Source: Microvirga calopogonii (lineage in GTDB: Bacteria; Pseudomonadota; Alphaproteobacteria; Rhizobiales; Beijerinckiaceae). From it: DNA of 64,000 nucleotides. The stretch covers positions 310,655 to 374,654 of the forward strand of contig NZ_QDGA01000001.1 of NCBI RefSeq assembly GCF_003347665.1, written 5' to 3'. The notes below the pieces were generated by a model. That model saw nothing but the letters and a program-made list of their open reading frames with translations. It had not been told where the DNA came from and did not search any database. Position numbers and translations under genes: made by a program. Below, one piece after another: positions 63,626-64,000 of the stretch (positions within the stretch are counted from its first letter, which is position 1; each line of letters begins with the position of its first letter).

Positions 63626-64000
63626 GCGCCGGTTCCGTTGCGCAGGCCGCCGAGATCCTTCTGGTCGAGGATTCGGAAACCCAGGCCCTCCAGTTGCGCC
63701 ATATGCTCGAGACGAACGGGTTCAACGTCTCCTGGCGCTCCACGGCGGAAGCGGCCCTCGACAGCCTGAACGAAAAGCTGCCCGACCTCGTCATCGCCGA
63801 TTACCATCTGCCCGGCATGAACGGGGACGAACTGACCCGTCAGATGCGCCTCAACGTACGGACGCGGGCGATCCCGGTCATCATGCTGACGGAAGCCAGG
63901 GAGCGCACGGTCGAGCGCCAGGGCTTGGAAAGCGGCGCGGATGCTTACATCTCCAAATCCGCCGAGCAGGAACTGATCGTTCTACGGATCAAGGCCCTGC
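63622..64000 (+). CDS. receiver-domain protein, partial (response regulator, output beyond window)
   Basis: The first 126 residues of a protein that continues past the window. They form one receiver domain: acidic pair in LLVEDSETQ, phospho-acceptor Asp in LVIADYHLPGMNG (near residue 56), Thr in VIMLTEARE and Lys in AYISKSAEQ. In Wsp operons the gene at this place is wspR, a receiver-GGDEF diguanylate cyclase; alternatives are a hybrid kinase or a double receiver. The output domain cannot be seen. ATG 63622 overlaps the cheB stop, so it belongs to the same operon. Confidence 0.85.
   Translation, partial: MSAGSVAQAAEILLVEDSETQALQLRHMLETNGFNVSWRSTAEAALDSLNEKLPDLVIADYHLPGMNGDELTRQMRLNVRTRAIPVIMLTEARERTVERQGLESGADAYISKSAEQELIVLRIKAL

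Overview
The window looks like a chromosomal segment of an alphaproteobacterium of the order Hyphomicrobiales (Rhizobiales), most like the Methylobacteriaceae (Microvirga or Methylobacterium type). The grounds are high GC, an HWE-type histidine kinase, the rhizobial cellulose protein BcsN, an sRNA with the MmgR decamer, EcfG-type GGAAC-N16/17-NGTT promoters, CtrA half-sites (TTAACCAT) and dispersed GCATCGTGCG...CGCACGATGC palindromes of the kind common in rhizobial intergenic DNA. The species call is inference. I saw no tRNA, rRNA, CRISPR array, transposase or prophage.

Layout. 1-7347: a minus-strand respiratory operon with a 55-aa membrane protein, a PQQ-dehydrogenase-like beta-propeller lacking its metal ligands and catalytic Asp, a cytochrome c lipoprotein, oxidase subunits II (fused to cytochrome c), I and III, a small membrane protein and a membrane cytochrome c. 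7441-18114: arginase, type II NADH dehydrogenase, an old-yellow-enzyme homologue, a Crp/Fnr regulator, a stand-alone CheB esterase, a 1214-aa CheB/CheR/PAS/HWE kinase and a LysR regulator. 18145-27330: small genes, a LuxR-type regulator, DoxX, DUF1194, a TctC-type binding protein, phosphoglucomutase, a VOC protein, an MmgR-like sRNA, several dispersed repeats and candidate EcfG promoters.

27329-34686: a LacI-controlled carbohydrate locus with a divergent repressor, a sigma70 promoter carrying an 18-bp palindromic operator over the start site, an ABC transporter, a TIM-barrel isomerase and a Gfo/Idh/MocA dehydrogenase. 34799-35864: two Fur-family genes, the second without the metal-binding segment. 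36066-41029: an RND pump operon with a divergent TetR gene. 41045-45279: a glutarate/glutaryl-CoA operon (CoA-transferase, a DapB-like reductase without the catalytic His, glutaryl-CoA dehydrogenase) with a divergent LysR gene, followed by a Bcr/CflA exporter.

46869-64000 (open at the right edge): a cellulose locus (bcsN, then bcsA-bcsB-bcsZ and a TPR protein) followed 98 bp later by a Wsp-like chemosensory operon (CheW, CheR-TPR, CheW, MCP, CheA-REC, CheB, then a receiver protein cut by the window). BcsA has a PilZ c-di-GMP domain and Wsp systems typically drive a diguanylate cyclase, so I infer one surface-sensing-to-cellulose module. The cellulose part has its own promoter features: CtrA half-sites and an inverted repeat at bcsN, and a 35-bp AT-rich palindrome just upstream of the bcsA -35.
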